This document shows positions 51,061-59,767 of a stretch of DNA of 64,000 bases, one piece after another. The notes under the pieces were generated by a model, which saw nothing but the letters and a program-made list of their open reading frames with translations, had not been told where the DNA came from and searched no databases. Position 1 is the first letter of the stretch. The number at the start of each line of letters is the position of its first letter. Origin of the DNA: Streptomyces venezuelae (lineage in GTDB: Bacteria > Actinomycetota > Actinomycetes > Streptomycetales > Streptomycetaceae); the NCBI RefSeq assembly GCF_008642295.1, contig NZ_CP029190.1, forward strand, positions 1,302,001 to 1,366,000, given 5' to 3'. The position numbers were made by a program, and so were the translations under genes.

Positions 51061-51195
51061 CAGACGGCTGCGGGCTTCAGACGGCTGCGGGCTTCAGACG
51101 GCTGCGGGCTTCAGACGGTTGCGGGCTTCAGACGGCTGCGGGCTTCAGACGGCTGCGGGCTTCAGACGGTTGCGGGCTTCAGATGGCTGCGGCGC
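51061..51195. repeat. 17-bp minisatellite spanning the stop codon of the EamA gene
   Basis: Seven head-to-tail copies of cagacggctgcgggctt begin at 51061, 51078, 51095, 51112, 51129, 51146 and 51163, and an eighth partial copy at 51180 lies in the last codons of the exporter gene. Copies four and seven have T for C at one site (ggttg). The unit is not a multiple of three and contains TCTGA, so each copy carries a stop in the exporter's frame. The array fills most of the gap to the P450. Confidence 0.95.
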
Positions 51196-52090
51196 GGCGG
51201 CCCCAGGCGGTGCCGGCCAGGACCAGGGCGGCCCCGGCGCATCCGACGGCGCCCAGGTGTTCGCCGCCGAGGGCGATGCCGGCCGCGGCGGCCCACAGCG
51301 GTTCGGTGCCGAGCAGCAGGCTGACCCGGGACGGGGAGGTCCGGCGGACGGCCCACATCTGTACGAAGAAGGCGAACAGGGTGCAGAAGACGGCGAGGAA
51401 GGCCAGCCCGGCCCACTCGGCGGGGCCGAAGTCCGCGGCGGCGGCCCAGGGCGTCGCGCCGGTGCCGGGCAGGGCGGCGAGCAGCGCGAAGACCAGCACG
51501 GCAGCGCCCAGTTGCACGGTGGTGAGGGACAGCGCGTCGGCGTCCTGGACGGACTTGATCCGGGCCATCAGCAGCACGTGCAGGGTCCGGGCCAGCGCCG
51601 CCCCGAGGATCAGGAGGTCCCCGGAGCCGGGGGCGGTGAACCCGGCGCCCTGGGTGAGCAGCACCACGCCCGCGACGGACAGCCCGGCGGCGGCGAGGAA
51701 GGCGCCGGAGGGCCGGGTCCGGCGGACGGCGGCCTCGGCGAGCGGGGTGAAGATCATGGTCAGGCTGATGATCAGCCCGGCGTTGGTGGCGGAGGTGTGC
51801 ACCACCCCGTAGGTCTCCAGCAGGAAGATCCCGCCGAGCACGAGCCCCAGCAGCCCGGCGCCGCGCAGCTGGGCGGGGCTGAGGGCGCGCAGCGACCTCC
51901 GGCAAGCGAGCACCAGCACCGGCAACACCAGGGCGAAGCGCAGCACGAGGACGGCGATCACGGTGTGGGTGGTGGTGATGCCCTTGGCGGCGAGGTAGCT
52001 GCCGCCCCAGACGACGGCGACGAGCAGCACGGGCAGGTCGGCGGCCCAGGTCCGGCGGGGGGCGAGGGCGGGCGCGGCGAGGGTGGACAC
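51179..52090 (-). CDS. EamA (DMT superfamily) exporter
   Basis: 303-residue membrane protein with ten predicted helices in two five-helix EamA halves: LPVLLVAVVWGGSYLAAKGI, HTVIAVLVLRFALVLPVLVL, LVLGGIFLLETYGVVHTSAT, AFLAAAGLSVAGVVLLTQGA and, in the second half, ALARTLHVLLMARIKS and FLAVFCTLFAFFVQMWAVRR. Exports amino acids or small metabolites. GTG 52090 has GGAGAACCC just upstream and is preferred to a GTG 48 bases earlier. The last four codons and stop coincide with the first repeat of the downstream minisatellite. Confidence 0.88.
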   Translation of the reverse strand: MSTLAAPALAPRRTWAADLPVLLVAVVWGGSYLAAKGITTTHTVIAVLVLRFALVLPVLVLACRRSLRALSPAQLRGAGLLGLVLGGIFLLETYGVVHTSATNAGLIISLTMIFTPLAEAAVRRTRPSGAFLAAAGLSVAGVVLLTQGAGFTAPGSGDLLILGAALARTLHVLLMARIKSVQDADALSLTTVQLGAAVLVFALLAALPGTGATPWAAAADFGPAEWAGLAFLAVFCTLFAFFVQMWAVRRTSPSRVSLLLGTEPLWAAAAGIALGGEHLGAVGCAGAALVLAGTAWGRRAAAI

Positions 52091-52180
52091 CGGGTTCTCC
52101 AACGGCTCGGGGCGGGTGGAGACTACGGCGGCTCGCACGCGGGCGTGGTCACGCTACCGGAGCGGATCTTGCCGGTCGAG

Positions 52181-52208
52181 CGGATTGTCCCGCCCGGATT
52201 GTCCCGCC
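52181..52208. repeat. Two tandem 14-bp repeats in the divergent gap
   Basis: cggattgtcccgcc occurs twice in a row, at 52181 and 52195, with a third half copy following. It lies between the divergent EamA gene and membrane-protein gene, upstream of the leader hairpin. Confidence 0.7.
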
Positions 52209-52219
52209 CGGCGCGCAGT

Positions 52220-52264
52220 CTGCCGCGGTCCCGCCCGGCTGCGTGCCGGGCGGGAGCGCGGCAG
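52220..52264 (+). promoter_or_regulatory. Strong leader hairpin just before a start codon
   Basis: An 8-bp stem (52220-52227 with 52257-52264) continues, after one mismatch, into a 10-bp stem (52229-52238 with 52246-52255), loop 7 bases. It ends nine bases before GTG 52274, with the ribosome site CTGGAAGG wedged between. It could be a terminator for an upstream transcript, but the upstream gene is divergent, so translational control is more likely. Confidence 0.75.
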
Positions 52265-52273
52265 GCTGGAAGG

Positions 52274-53071
52274 GTGACGGAAGAGGCGCCGGGGAAGGTC
52301 CGTGCCGGACTCGCCGGGTTCCTGGAGAACCCCGTGGTCGGGATGGCGCCCTGGATCGTGTTCTCCCTGCTGGTCGGGCCGGGCCGGTTCGAGCTCGCGG
52401 TGGGGCTGGCACTGGGGGTGACGGTCGCCCTGATCGCCGCCGGGCACCTGCTGCACCCGGGGTCCTCCTGGAAGCTGCTGGAAGTGGCCGACCTGGTCTT
52501 CTTCGCGGCGATGACGGTGGTCGGCGCGCTGGCCGACGACGGGACCCGGCGCTGGCTGGAGACGTACGCCGGAGAGGTGTCCAACATCGCGCTGACCCTG
52601 ATCGCGTTCGGGTCGATGGCGGCGCGGATGCCGTTCACCCTCCAATACGCCCGGGAGCAGGTCGATCCGGCGTACTGGCACACCCGTGAGTTCCTGCGCA
52701 CCAACTACGCGATCACCGGGGTGTGGGGGCTGGCCTTCCTGGTGGCGGCTCTGGCGGGCGCGTACGGCGATCTGGTGCTGCACAACCCGAACAACATCTG
52801 GACCGGATGGATCATCCAGATCCTGGCCATCGTGGCGGCCCTGAAGTTCACCGCCTGGTACCCGGAGGTGGCCCGTGCCCGCGCGCTGCGCGCCCGTGGG
52901 GAGCCGGGCCCGGAGCCGCCCGGACCGGCCGGACTGCTGCTGCCGCTGGCCGGGATGCTGGTGCCGGTGGGGATCGCCGTACTGATCTTCGACAACGGGC
53001 TGTGGTGGCTCGGCGTCGGGCTGATCGTGGGCGGCGGCCTGCTGACCAAGGCGCTGCGGGGCGCGGACTGA
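52274..53071 (+). CDS. Multi-spanning membrane protein of unknown function
   Basis: 265 residues with seven or eight helices: MAPWIVFSLLVGPGRFELAV, GLALGVTVALIAAGHLLHPG, LLEVADLVFFAAMTVVGALA, IALTLIAFGSMAARMPFTLQ, AITGVWGLAFLVAALAGAYG, WIIQILAIVAALKFTAWYPE, LLPLAGMLVPVGIAVLIF, and LWWLGVGLIVGGGLLTKALR. A conserved-looking FTLQYAREQVDPAYWHTREF sits between helices four and five. I do not recognise the family. GTG 52274 is supported by the hydrophobic start and by an adjacent GGAAGG, but a strong hairpin precedes it. The convergent DHFR-like gene ends 20 bp away. Confidence 0.75.
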   Translation: MTEEAPGKVRAGLAGFLENPVVGMAPWIVFSLLVGPGRFELAVGLALGVTVALIAAGHLLHPGSSWKLLEVADLVFFAAMTVVGALADDGTRRWLETYAGEVSNIALTLIAFGSMAARMPFTLQYAREQVDPAYWHTREFLRTNYAITGVWGLAFLVAALAGAYGDLVLHNPNNIWTGWIIQILAIVAALKFTAWYPEVARARALRARGEPGPEPPGPAGLLLPLAGMLVPVGIAVLIFDNGLWWLGVGLIVGGGLLTKALRGAD

Positions 53072-53091
53072 ACGGCTCGGCCTGAACCGGC

Positions 53092-53709
53092 TCAGTCGCC
53101 GATCTGGCCGAAGGCGGCGCGGCCGGTGGGACGGTAGGTGTGGATGGCGGTGCCGGCCGGGGTGGTACGGGAGTCGAGCAGTTCGCACGCGGTGGGCAGG
53201 CCTCCGGTGGGGAACAGCCGACGGCCGGCTCCGAGGAAGACGGGGAAGATCAGCAGGTTGAACTCGTCGACGAGGTCGCGGGCGAGCAGGTACTGGGCGA
53301 GCTGCCCGCTGCCGTGCACCTGGAGTTCGCCTTCGGTGGCGTCCTTGGCGCGTACCACCTCGGCCTGGAGGTTCTCCCCGTCGATGACGGTGGTCCCGGC
53401 CCATTCGGGGTCCTTGAGGGTGGTGGAGGCCACGTACTTGGGGAGGGTGTTGAGCGGCGAGGCGATCGGGTCCGACGGGTCGGTCTGCCGGGGCCAGTAG
53501 CCCGCGAAGATGTCGTACGTCCGCCTGCCGAGGAGGAACGCGCCGGCCCGGCCGAAGACCTCCGTGACGAACTCCAGCATGCCTTCGTCGACGTAGGGCG
53601 CGACCCAGCCGCCGTAGGCGAAGCCGCCGCTGGTGTCCTCCTGCGGGCCTCCGGGGGCCTGCAGTACGCCGTCGAGGGACAGAAAGGTGGTGAGGGTCAG
53701 CTTGCCCAT
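53092..53709 (-). CDS. Dihydrofolate reductase-like (RibD C-terminal) protein
   Basis: 205 residues of the DHFR/RibD-C fold. MGKLTLTTFLSLDGVLQAPG, then GGWVAPYVDEGMLEFVTEVF, LLGRRTYDIFAGYWPRQTD, PKYVASTTLKDPEWAGTTVI, and ELQVHGSGQLAQYLLARDLV are all family-typical. NADPH-dependent reduction is implied. No folate-specific site is obvious, so this is a general DHFR-like reductase. Start ATG 53709. It is divergent from the SDR gene 173 bp away. Confidence 0.9.
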   Translation of the reverse strand: MGKLTLTTFLSLDGVLQAPGGPQEDTSGGFAYGGWVAPYVDEGMLEFVTEVFGRAGAFLLGRRTYDIFAGYWPRQTDPSDPIASPLNTLPKYVASTTLKDPEWAGTTVIDGENLQAEVVRAKDATEGELQVHGSGQLAQYLLARDLVDEFNLLIFPVFLGAGRRLFPTGGLPTACELLDSRTTPAGTAIHTYRPTGRAAFGQIGD

Positions 53710-53882
53710 GGCTCCGCGCTCCCAGGTCGAGGTCGGTACACCGATTCAGACTCCCGGAGCGCGCGGAACTCATCGGTCAGGCACGCGCGAACGCGAGGTC
53801 GGATTCCCGCCAGCGCGCAGGGATCATCCCAGATTTCATTGAACCCGCAACCAATCATTCGGCGGGAACAGGGAGCGAACCC

Positions 53883-54614
53883 ATGGCCGGCAAAGCGGTA
53901 CTGATCACCGGTGGCAGCCGCGGCATCGGCGCGGCCACGGCACTGCGGCTGGCGAGGGAGGGCGCCGATGTGGCGTTCACCTACGCCAGTGACGCGGAGG
54001 CGGCGGCCGGGGTGGCGGGGAAGATCGAGGCGACCGGGCGGCGCGGGCTGGCGCTGCGGGCCGACGCCCGGGACGCGGCGGCGTTGGACTCGGCGGTCGA
54101 GCAGGCCGTTGCCGCGTTCGGGCGGCTCGACGTACTGGTCAACAACGCGGGGATCGGGGTGCTGGGTCCGCTGGACGGGCTGAGCACGGCCGATGTGGAC
54201 CGGGTGCTGGACGTGAACGTCCGCGGCACGTTCCTGGCCACCCGGGCCGCGGCTGCCCACCTCGGCCGGGGCGGCCGGATCATCACGATCGGCAGCTGTA
54301 TGACCCAGCGGGTACCGGGCCCGGGCGGCACGCTGTACGCGATGAGCAAGGCGGCGCTGACCGGCCTGAACCGGGCGCTGGCCCGGGAACTGGGCGACCG
54401 CGGCATCACCGCGAACCTGGTCCACCCGGGCCCGGTGGACACGGACATGAACCCGGCGGACGGCCCACTGGCGGCGGGCCAGACGGCACTGACGGCGGTG
54501 GGCCGCTTCGGCCGGGCGGAGGAGATCGCGGCGATGGTGGCGTTCCTGGCGGGCGAGGAGGCCGGGTTCATCACGGGCGCGGAATTCACCATCGACGGCG
54601 GCCACGCGGCCTGA
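53883..54614 (+). CDS. Short-chain dehydrogenase/reductase
   Basis: 243 residues, classical SDR. Cofactor motif VLITGGSRGIGAATALRLAR (TGxxxGIG), NNAG in VLVNNAGIGVLG, and the catalytic Ser/Tyr/Lys set: IGSCMTQ, then YAMSKAALTGLNRALARELG. C-terminal sequence ADVAF and FITGAEFTIDGGHAA is usual for NADP(H) FabG-like 3-ketoacyl reductases. Substrate unknown. AGGGAG precedes ATG 53883. It stands between two repeat-bearing regions. Confidence 0.95.
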   Translation: MAGKAVLITGGSRGIGAATALRLAREGADVAFTYASDAEAAAGVAGKIEATGRRGLALRADARDAAALDSAVEQAVAAFGRLDVLVNNAGIGVLGPLDGLSTADVDRVLDVNVRGTFLATRAAAAHLGRGGRIITIGSCMTQRVPGPGGTLYAMSKAALTGLNRALARELGDRGITANLVHPGPVDTDMNPADGPLAAGQTALTAVGRFGRAEEIAAMVAFLAGEEAGFITGAEFTIDGGHAA

Positions 54615-54619
54615 CCGGG

Positions 54620-55590
54620 GCCAGCCCCGGACGCACCCCTGCCACCCGTCGGGCCTGGCCCACACCGCGGCTCCGTGTGGACCTGGCGGGCCGGGCGGAG
54701 CCCGCCGACCCGGCGGCCCGGCGGCCCGGAAACATCGCCGGGCGAAGCCAGCGGGCGCGGGGCGGGTGCCCCCGGGAGCCGGGTACCGGGCGCAGCCCGC
54801 ACCTCCGGCGAAGCCGGGGCCCGGCCCCGCGCCGGGCTCTGCCCGGCGGCCCGGACGCATCGCCGGACGAAGCCGGCGGGTGCGGGGTGCAACCCCGCCA
54901 GGAACCCGGGGCGGAGCCCCGGGAGCCCGGGGTACCGGGCGCGGCCCGCGGCTCCGGCGGGCCCGGGCACAGCCCCGGACCCGGGGCCGGGAAGCATCGC
55001 CGGGCGAAGCCGGCAGGCGCGGGGTGCAGCCCCGCACGGGCCCCCGGGGCGGAGCCCCCGGGAGCCGGGGTGCAGCCCTCGGGTGCCGGCGGGACCAGAG
55101 GGCCCAGCCCCGGGCCGGGCTCCGGCGGCCCGGAAACTTCGCCGGGCGAAGTCGGCGGGTGCGGGGTGCAACCCCGCACAGGACCTGAGGCGGAGCCCCG
55201 GTAAACGACCGCCGCGGAGCAGGCGCCGGACCGCAGGGCCGGCTCGCGTCGCCCGGTCACCCCCGGGGCGGAGCTCCGTACCTGCGGAACGAAGCCCCGC
55301 AAGGGGCCTGGGGGCGGAGCCCCCGCACAGGGCCCGGTGCGGAGCCCCGGTGAGCGACCGTCGTGGAGCAGGCGCCGGACCGCAGGGCCGGCTCGCGCGG
55401 GCCGGTCGCCCCCGGGGCGAAGCCCCGTACGTGCGCGGGGCGCAGCCCCGCAACGGGGCTGGGGCGGAGCCCCGGTGGGCGACCGCCGCGGCACGGGCGG
55501 CCGAACCGCAGGGCCGGCTCGCGCCGCCCGGTCGCCCCCGGGGCGGAGCCCACCGCGCGGGGCACGGGGCGGAGTCCCGTAGGGGGTGGG
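54620..55590. repeat. Island of short GC-rich hairpin repeats (about 970 bp)
   Basis: No gene is supported here. Roughly two dozen short palindromes of the form (c)ggggcggagcccc(g), with loops gga, gaa or gca, follow each other. In the right half they sit in a larger unit marked by accgcagggccggctcgcg at 55230, 55379 and 55505 (spacings 149 and 126 bp). The long reading frames here are artefacts of the repeats. The region may act as multiple terminators or as a recombination-built array. Confidence 0.85.
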
Positions 55591-56709
55591 TCAGCCTGCG
55601 AGTTCCTGGTGGCGGGCCGTCAGGGCCGTGGTGCCCGCGTCCGTCAGGGAACCGTACAGGCGCAGGCGGGAGAAGCCGCCGTCCGGGAAGATGTCGATCC
55701 GGACGTGCGTGCCGACCGCCGGAGCGTCCAGTACGAAGCGGTGGTTCGTGTCGGGCTGCAGGCGGGTCCGCGGCAGGAACTCCTGCCACTCGCCCTCCTC
55801 GCCGGTCTTCACCGACAGCGACGCCCAGCCCGCCGAGTTGCCCTTGAGGTAGGCGGTGTCGATCTCGACCGCGCGGATCTCCGATTCGGCGACCAGCTGG
55901 TAGCGGATCCAGTCGTTGCCGTTGTCACGGCGGCGCGCGGTCTCCCAGCCGTCGTCCATCTTGCGGGAGCGGCCCGGGTTGATGGTGTTGGTCGGCGGGG
56001 AGTAGAAGCGGTTGGACGCGTCCTGGACCGAGCCGCCGTTCTCCAGGGCGACGACGTCGAAGGAGCCGAGGGCGTCCAGCCACTTCGGGTCCGGGAGGAC
56101 CTCGCCGTAGACGCGGAGGCGGGCGATACCGCCGTCCGGGTGCTGGTTGACGCGGAGGTGGGTGAACCGCTGCTCGACGGTGACCTCGAAGCCGTTGGCC
56201 GCGTGGCCGCCGACCGGCGTGCGCGGGACGATCGTCGTCCACTTCACCTCGTCGCCCTGGAGCTCCTCCGGGGTCGGCGCGAGCGCACCCTGCCAGTTGG
56301 TGGCCTCGATGGAGACCGCCTGCGGCATGTTGCCGCGGAAGTGCGCGGTGTCGACCACGATGCCGCGGATCACACCGGGCGCACCCAGGCGTACCAGCGC
56401 CCAGTCGTGGTCCTCGGCCGTCGGCCACGGCTGGGTGGCGGAGACGCCACGGCGGCGGCGGGTCTCCCAGCCGTCCATGACCTTGCCCTTGTGGCCGAAG
56501 TGCTCCGGGTCGAAGTGCGCGGCCTCGGCGATCAGCAGGTTCTCGCGCTGGGCGAAGAACTCGTCGTTGGCGGCGATGACACCGGCGCCGAGCTCACGGG
56601 CGGCGAGGTTCGCGTACTGGGTGAAGGGGAAGTCCGCGGTGCGGTAGTCCGCGTACGGGTCGCCGCCTCCGTACGGGTTCGCGTTGCCGGTGAAGGTGGG
56701 GATCGCCAC
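55591..56709 (-). CDS. alc: Allantoicase
   Basis: 372 residues converting allantoate to ureidoglycolate and urea. Two homologous jelly-roll repeats: KVMDGWETRRRRGVSATQPW, DHDWALVRLGAPGVIRGIVV, TAHFRGNMPQAVSIEA in the first, and RKMDDGWETARRRDNGNDWI, AVEIDTAYLKGNSAGWASLS in the second. DGWETxRRR occurs in both, the family hallmark. GTG 56709 is used, AAAGG upstream. It begins two bases after the allB stop, so they are one operon. Normal length. Confidence 0.97.
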   Translation of the reverse strand: MAIPTFTGNANPYGGGDPYADYRTADFPFTQYANLAARELGAGVIAANDEFFAQRENLLIAEAAHFDPEHFGHKGKVMDGWETRRRRGVSATQPWPTAEDHDWALVRLGAPGVIRGIVVDTAHFRGNMPQAVSIEATNWQGALAPTPEELQGDEVKWTTIVPRTPVGGHAANGFEVTVEQRFTHLRVNQHPDGGIARLRVYGEVLPDPKWLDALGSFDVVALENGGSVQDASNRFYSPPTNTINPGRSRKMDDGWETARRRDNGNDWIRYQLVAESEIRAVEIDTAYLKGNSAGWASLSVKTGEEGEWQEFLPRTRLQPDTNHRFVLDAPAVGTHVRIDIFPDGGFSRLRLYGSLTDAGTTALTARHQELAG

Positions 56710-56711
56710 TG

Positions 56712-58055
56712 TCAGTTCTGCCTTTCGAGGAGGAGGCCGGTGGGCTCGGAGGGGGTGCCGTGGTCCGCGATCTGCCGCCCGCGCAGCCAGGTGGACTTCA
56801 CGACGCCGTGCAGGGTCTTGCCCGCGTACGCCGTGACCTGGTTGCGGTGGTGGAGCTCGGCCGGGTCCACAGTGAACGTTTCTTCAGGGGCCAGGACCGC
56901 GAAGTCGGCGTCCCGGCCGGCCTCGATGGCGCCCTTCTGGGACAGGCCCGCGAGTCGCGCCGGGGCGGCGGACATCCAGCGGACGACGTCCTCGAGGGAG
57001 TGTCCACGGCGGCGCGCCTCGGTCCAGATCGCCGGAAGGCCCAGCTGCAGGGAGGAGATGCCGCCCCACGCGGTGGAGAAGTCCGGGGTCTTCAGGTCCG
57101 CGGTGGAGGGCGAGTGGTCGGAGACGATGCAGTCGATCGTGCCGTCGGCGAGCGCGTCCCACAGGAGGTCCTGGTTGGCGGCCTCACGGATGGGCGGGCA
57201 GCACTTGAACTCGCTCGCGCCGTCCGGCACTTCCTCGGCGGTGAGGGTGAGGTAATGCGGGCAGGACTCGACGGTGATCGACACGCCCTCGGCCTTGGCG
57301 GCGGCGATCAGCGGCAGCGCGTCGGAGGAGGACAGGTGCAGGACGTGCACCCGCGCGTCGAGGCGCTTGGCCTGGGCGATCAGGTTCTCGATCGCGGTGT
57401 TCTCGGCGTCGCGCGGCCGGGAGGCCAGGAAGTCGGTGTACTTGGGGCCGGGCACGACCGGCGCCGAGTCCAGGTGGTGCGGGTCCTCGGCGTGCACGAT
57501 CATCAGGCCGCCGAATCCGGCGATCTCCGCGAGGGAGGCGGCCAGCTGCTCCTGGTCGAGCTCGGGGAACTCGTCGACGCCGGAGGGCGACAGGAAGCAC
57601 TTGAAGCCGAAGACACCGGCGTCGTGCAGCGGGCGCAGGTCCTTGACGTTGTCGGGCAGGGCGCCGCCCCAGAAGCCGACGTCGACATGGGCCTTCTCGC
57701 GCGCCACGTCCTGCTTGACGACCAGGTTGCCGGCCGTGGTGGTGGGCGGCAGGGAGTTGAGGGGCATGTCGAGGATCGTGGTGATGCCGCCGGCCGCGGC
57801 GGCGCGGGTGGCCGTCCAGAAGCCCTCCCACTCGGTGCGGCCGGGGTCGTTCACGTGGACGTGGGTGTCGACCAGGCCGGGGAGCAGCACATCGTCCCCG
57901 AAGTCCTGCAGGCGGGCGCCGGCGGGCACCTCCGCCTCGTACGGCAGTACGGCCGCGATCTTCCCGGCGGCGACGGCCACCGAGGCGGCGCGCGTCCCCT
58001 CGGGGGTGATGACGCGCGTCGAGCGTAGTACCAGTTCCACTGCCACGTCAGACAC
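56712..58055 (-). CDS. allB: Allantoinase
   Basis: 447-residue amidohydrolase opening allantoin to allantoate. Zinc ligands: [20 protein letters not shown] (His pair), carboxylated Lys in [39 protein letters not shown] and [12 protein letters not shown]. The AllB-specific pattern after the Lys ([12 protein letters not shown]) is clear. GTG 58055 with GGGGAGG six bases upstream is preferred; an ATG at 58070 with GGAAG is possible. First gene of allB-alc. AllR-like sites lie just upstream. Confidence 0.97.
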   Translation of the reverse strand: MSDVAVELVLRSTRVITPEGTRAASVAVAAGKIAAVLPYEAEVPAGARLQDFGDDVLLPGLVDTHVHVNDPGRTEWEGFWTATRAAAAGGITTILDMPLNSLPPTTTAGNLVVKQDVAREKAHVDVGFWGGALPDNVKDLRPLHDAGVFGFKCFLSPSGVDEFPELDQEQLAASLAEIAGFGGLMIVHAEDPHHLDSAPVVPGPKYTDFLASRPRDAENTAIENLIAQAKRLDARVHVLHLSSSDALPLIAAAKAEGVSITVESCPHYLTLTAEEVPDGASEFKCCPPIREAANQDLLWDALADGTIDCIVSDHSPSTADLKTPDFSTAWGGISSLQLGLPAIWTEARRRGHSLEDVVRWMSAAPARLAGLSQKGAIEAGRDADFAVLAPEETFTVDPAELHHRNQVTAYAGKTLHGVVKSTWLRGRQIADHGTPSEPTGLLLERQN

Positions 58056-58074
58056 CCGGAACCTCCCCATCTAC

Positions 58075-58218
58075 TTCCACAGAGCGAAATTCAACGTTCT
58101 GTTGACGGAGTCTTCACGCCGATCCTGGGCCCGTCAAGAGCAGCCGGACGGACAGCCCACCCACCCGATCCACCATTGGAGGTTTCCACAGAATGGAATT
58201 AAGATTTCGCTCTACAGA
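58075..58218. promoter_or_regulatory. Repeated AllR-like operator sites between allB and allR
   Basis: TTCCACAGAGCGAAATT at 58075-58091 and TTCCACAGAATGGAATT at 58184-58200 differ at three positions. A third, inverted copy (58201-58218; reverse TTCTGTAGAGCGAAATCTT) overlaps AGAGCGAAAT/ATTTCGCTCT complementarity with the first. The second contains TTCCA-N5-TGGAA. They flank the allB promoter and the allR leader. The rest of the 328-bp gap 58056-58383 holds no other feature. Confidence 0.75.
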
Positions 58219-58383
58219 ACGTAGCTACCACCACGGGGAGCCCGGCAGGCGCCCCGCGGAGGACGTCCGCCACCCGGACAAACCCCCTCTGACCGGCGGG
58301 GACGGCACCGCCCCGGCACTAGGGCGGACGGCCGGTGCCGGGTAGGCTGCTTCCTTGCCTGCCAGCACCGAAAGGACCGCGCC

Positions 58384-59187
58384 GTGCCGACGTCCAGCGC
58401 CAGCACCACCGACGCTTCCTCAAAGACGCCCGCCGCCAGCGGTGGCGTCCAGTCCCTCGAGCGCGCCTTCGATCTGCTCGAACGGATGGCCGATGCCGGG
58501 GGTGAGGTCGGCCTGAGCGAGCTTTCCGCCGCCAGCGGACTGCCCCTGCCCACCATCCACCGTCTTATGCGCACCCTGGTGGCCTGCGGCTACGTACGGC
58601 AGCAGCCCAACCGGCGGTACTCGCTCGGCCCGCGCCTGATCCGGCTCGGCGAGTCGGCCTCCCGGCTGCTCGGCACCTGGGCGCGCCCGTACCTCGCCAG
58701 GCTGGTCGAGGAGACCGGCGAGACGGCCAACATGGCCCTGCTCGACGGTGACGAGATCGTGTACGTCGCCCAGGTGCCGTCCAAGCACTCCATGCGGATG
58801 TTCACCGAGGTCGGGCGCCGGGTGCTGCCGCACTCCACCGGCGTGGGCAAGGCGCTGCTCGCGCACACCCCGGCGGAGGAGGTCCGGGCGCTGCTCGCCC
58901 GTACCGGCATGCCGGCCGCGACCGAGAAGACCATCACCACGCCCGAGGGCTTCCTGGAGGCGCTAGAGCAGGTCCGCAAGTCCGGCTACGCGGTCGACGA
59001 CAACGAGCAGGAGATAGGGGTCCGCTGCCTGGCCGTGTCGGTGCCGAACTCGCCGACCGCCGCCGCGATCTCGATCTCCGGCCCGGCGGGTCGGGTGACG
59101 GAGGCGGTGGCCGAGTCCTTCGTACCGATCCTCCAGGGCGTGGCAGCCGAACTCTCGGTGGCCCTGGCCAACCAGAACCCGGCGTAA
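58384..59187 (+). CDS. allR: IclR-family allantoin regulator AllR
   Basis: 267 residues. An N-terminal winged helix (SGGVQSLERAFDLLERMADA; LSELSAASGLPLPTIHRLMR; LVACGYVRQQPNRRYSLGPR) and a C-terminal IclR effector domain: ETANMALLDGDEIVYVAQVP, RVLPHSTGVGKALLAHTPAE, DDNEQEIGVRCLAVSVPNSP. In S. coelicolor AllR represses allantoin and glyoxylate genes and is released by allantoin-pathway intermediates; the gene order alc-allB-allR here is the same as there, as I recall it. GTG 58384 has AAAGGA upstream. It is divergent from allB. Confidence 0.94.
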   Translation: MPTSSASTTDASSKTPAASGGVQSLERAFDLLERMADAGGEVGLSELSAASGLPLPTIHRLMRTLVACGYVRQQPNRRYSLGPRLIRLGESASRLLGTWARPYLARLVEETGETANMALLDGDEIVYVAQVPSKHSMRMFTEVGRRVLPHSTGVGKALLAHTPAEEVRALLARTGMPAATEKTITTPEGFLEALEQVRKSGYAVDDNEQEIGVRCLAVSVPNSPTAAAISISGPAGRVTEAVAESFVPILQGVAAELSVALANQNPA

Positions 59188-59205
59188 CGCTCCGCGCGCT
59201 TGCGG

Positions 59206-59765
59206 GGCGCAGCCCCGCGTGGCCTGGGCGGAACCCGGCGTGACCTGGGCGGAGCCGGGCGTGGCCCGGGCGCAGCCCCGCGTGGCCTGGGCGGAGCCCG
59301 CGTTGGCCCGGGTGGGCCCGGTGCCGTGGGCGCAGCCCCGCGTGGCCCGGGCAGAGCCCAGTGGCTCGGCGGGTGTGCCGCCGGGTACAGGCTCAACCGG
59401 CGCACGGGCCGGGCTCGGCGAGGCCGGCGCAGCGCTCCGCGCGGGGCCGGCCGGCCCACAGCGCACGGCGATGGCCCCGACCGCCCGGACAGGCGGCTGG
59501 GGCCATCGCCCGTCCCGGGCCCGCCCCCCGGCGAGCCCGGGGACCCGGCACAGCCCCACGTGGCCCGGGCGGAGCCCCGCGTGGCCGGGCGGAGCCCTGC
59601 GTTGGCCCGGGCGGAACCCGGCGGCCCGGGCAGGGCCCCATGTGGCCCGGGCAGAGCCCGGTGACACGGTGGGTGTGCCGCCGGGCATGGGCCGGGCTCG
59701 GCGAGGCCGGCGGGGCGCCGAGCCGGGGCTCCGTACCGAGCTCGCCCGACCCCCGGCCAGGGCGT
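59206..59765. repeat. Second island of hairpin repeats with 21-bp period
   Basis: No gene is supported. From 59218 a 21-bp unit cgtggcctgggcggagcccgg repeats with drift (59218, 59239, 59260, 59281 and on), and a similar set returns at about 59565-59680. Each unit holds a small palindrome cgggc-gga-gcccg like those in the island at 54.6-55.6 kb. Between the two sets the sequence (59360-59560) is GC-rich and unique. Confidence 0.8.
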
Positions 59766-59767
59766 GG

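Noticed and set aside
51061..51195. CRISPR array
   Set aside because: The units abut directly without unique spacers and no cas gene is near; it is a minisatellite.
54620..55590. Long reading frames on both strands in the hairpin island
   Set aside because: They consist of repeat-derived Arg/Ala/Gly/Pro runs with no ribosome site and no family resemblance.
59206..59765. Long reading frames across the second repeat island
   Set aside because: Their apparent length comes from a 21-bp period that is a multiple of three in GC-rich DNA; the translations are low-complexity and follow no known family.
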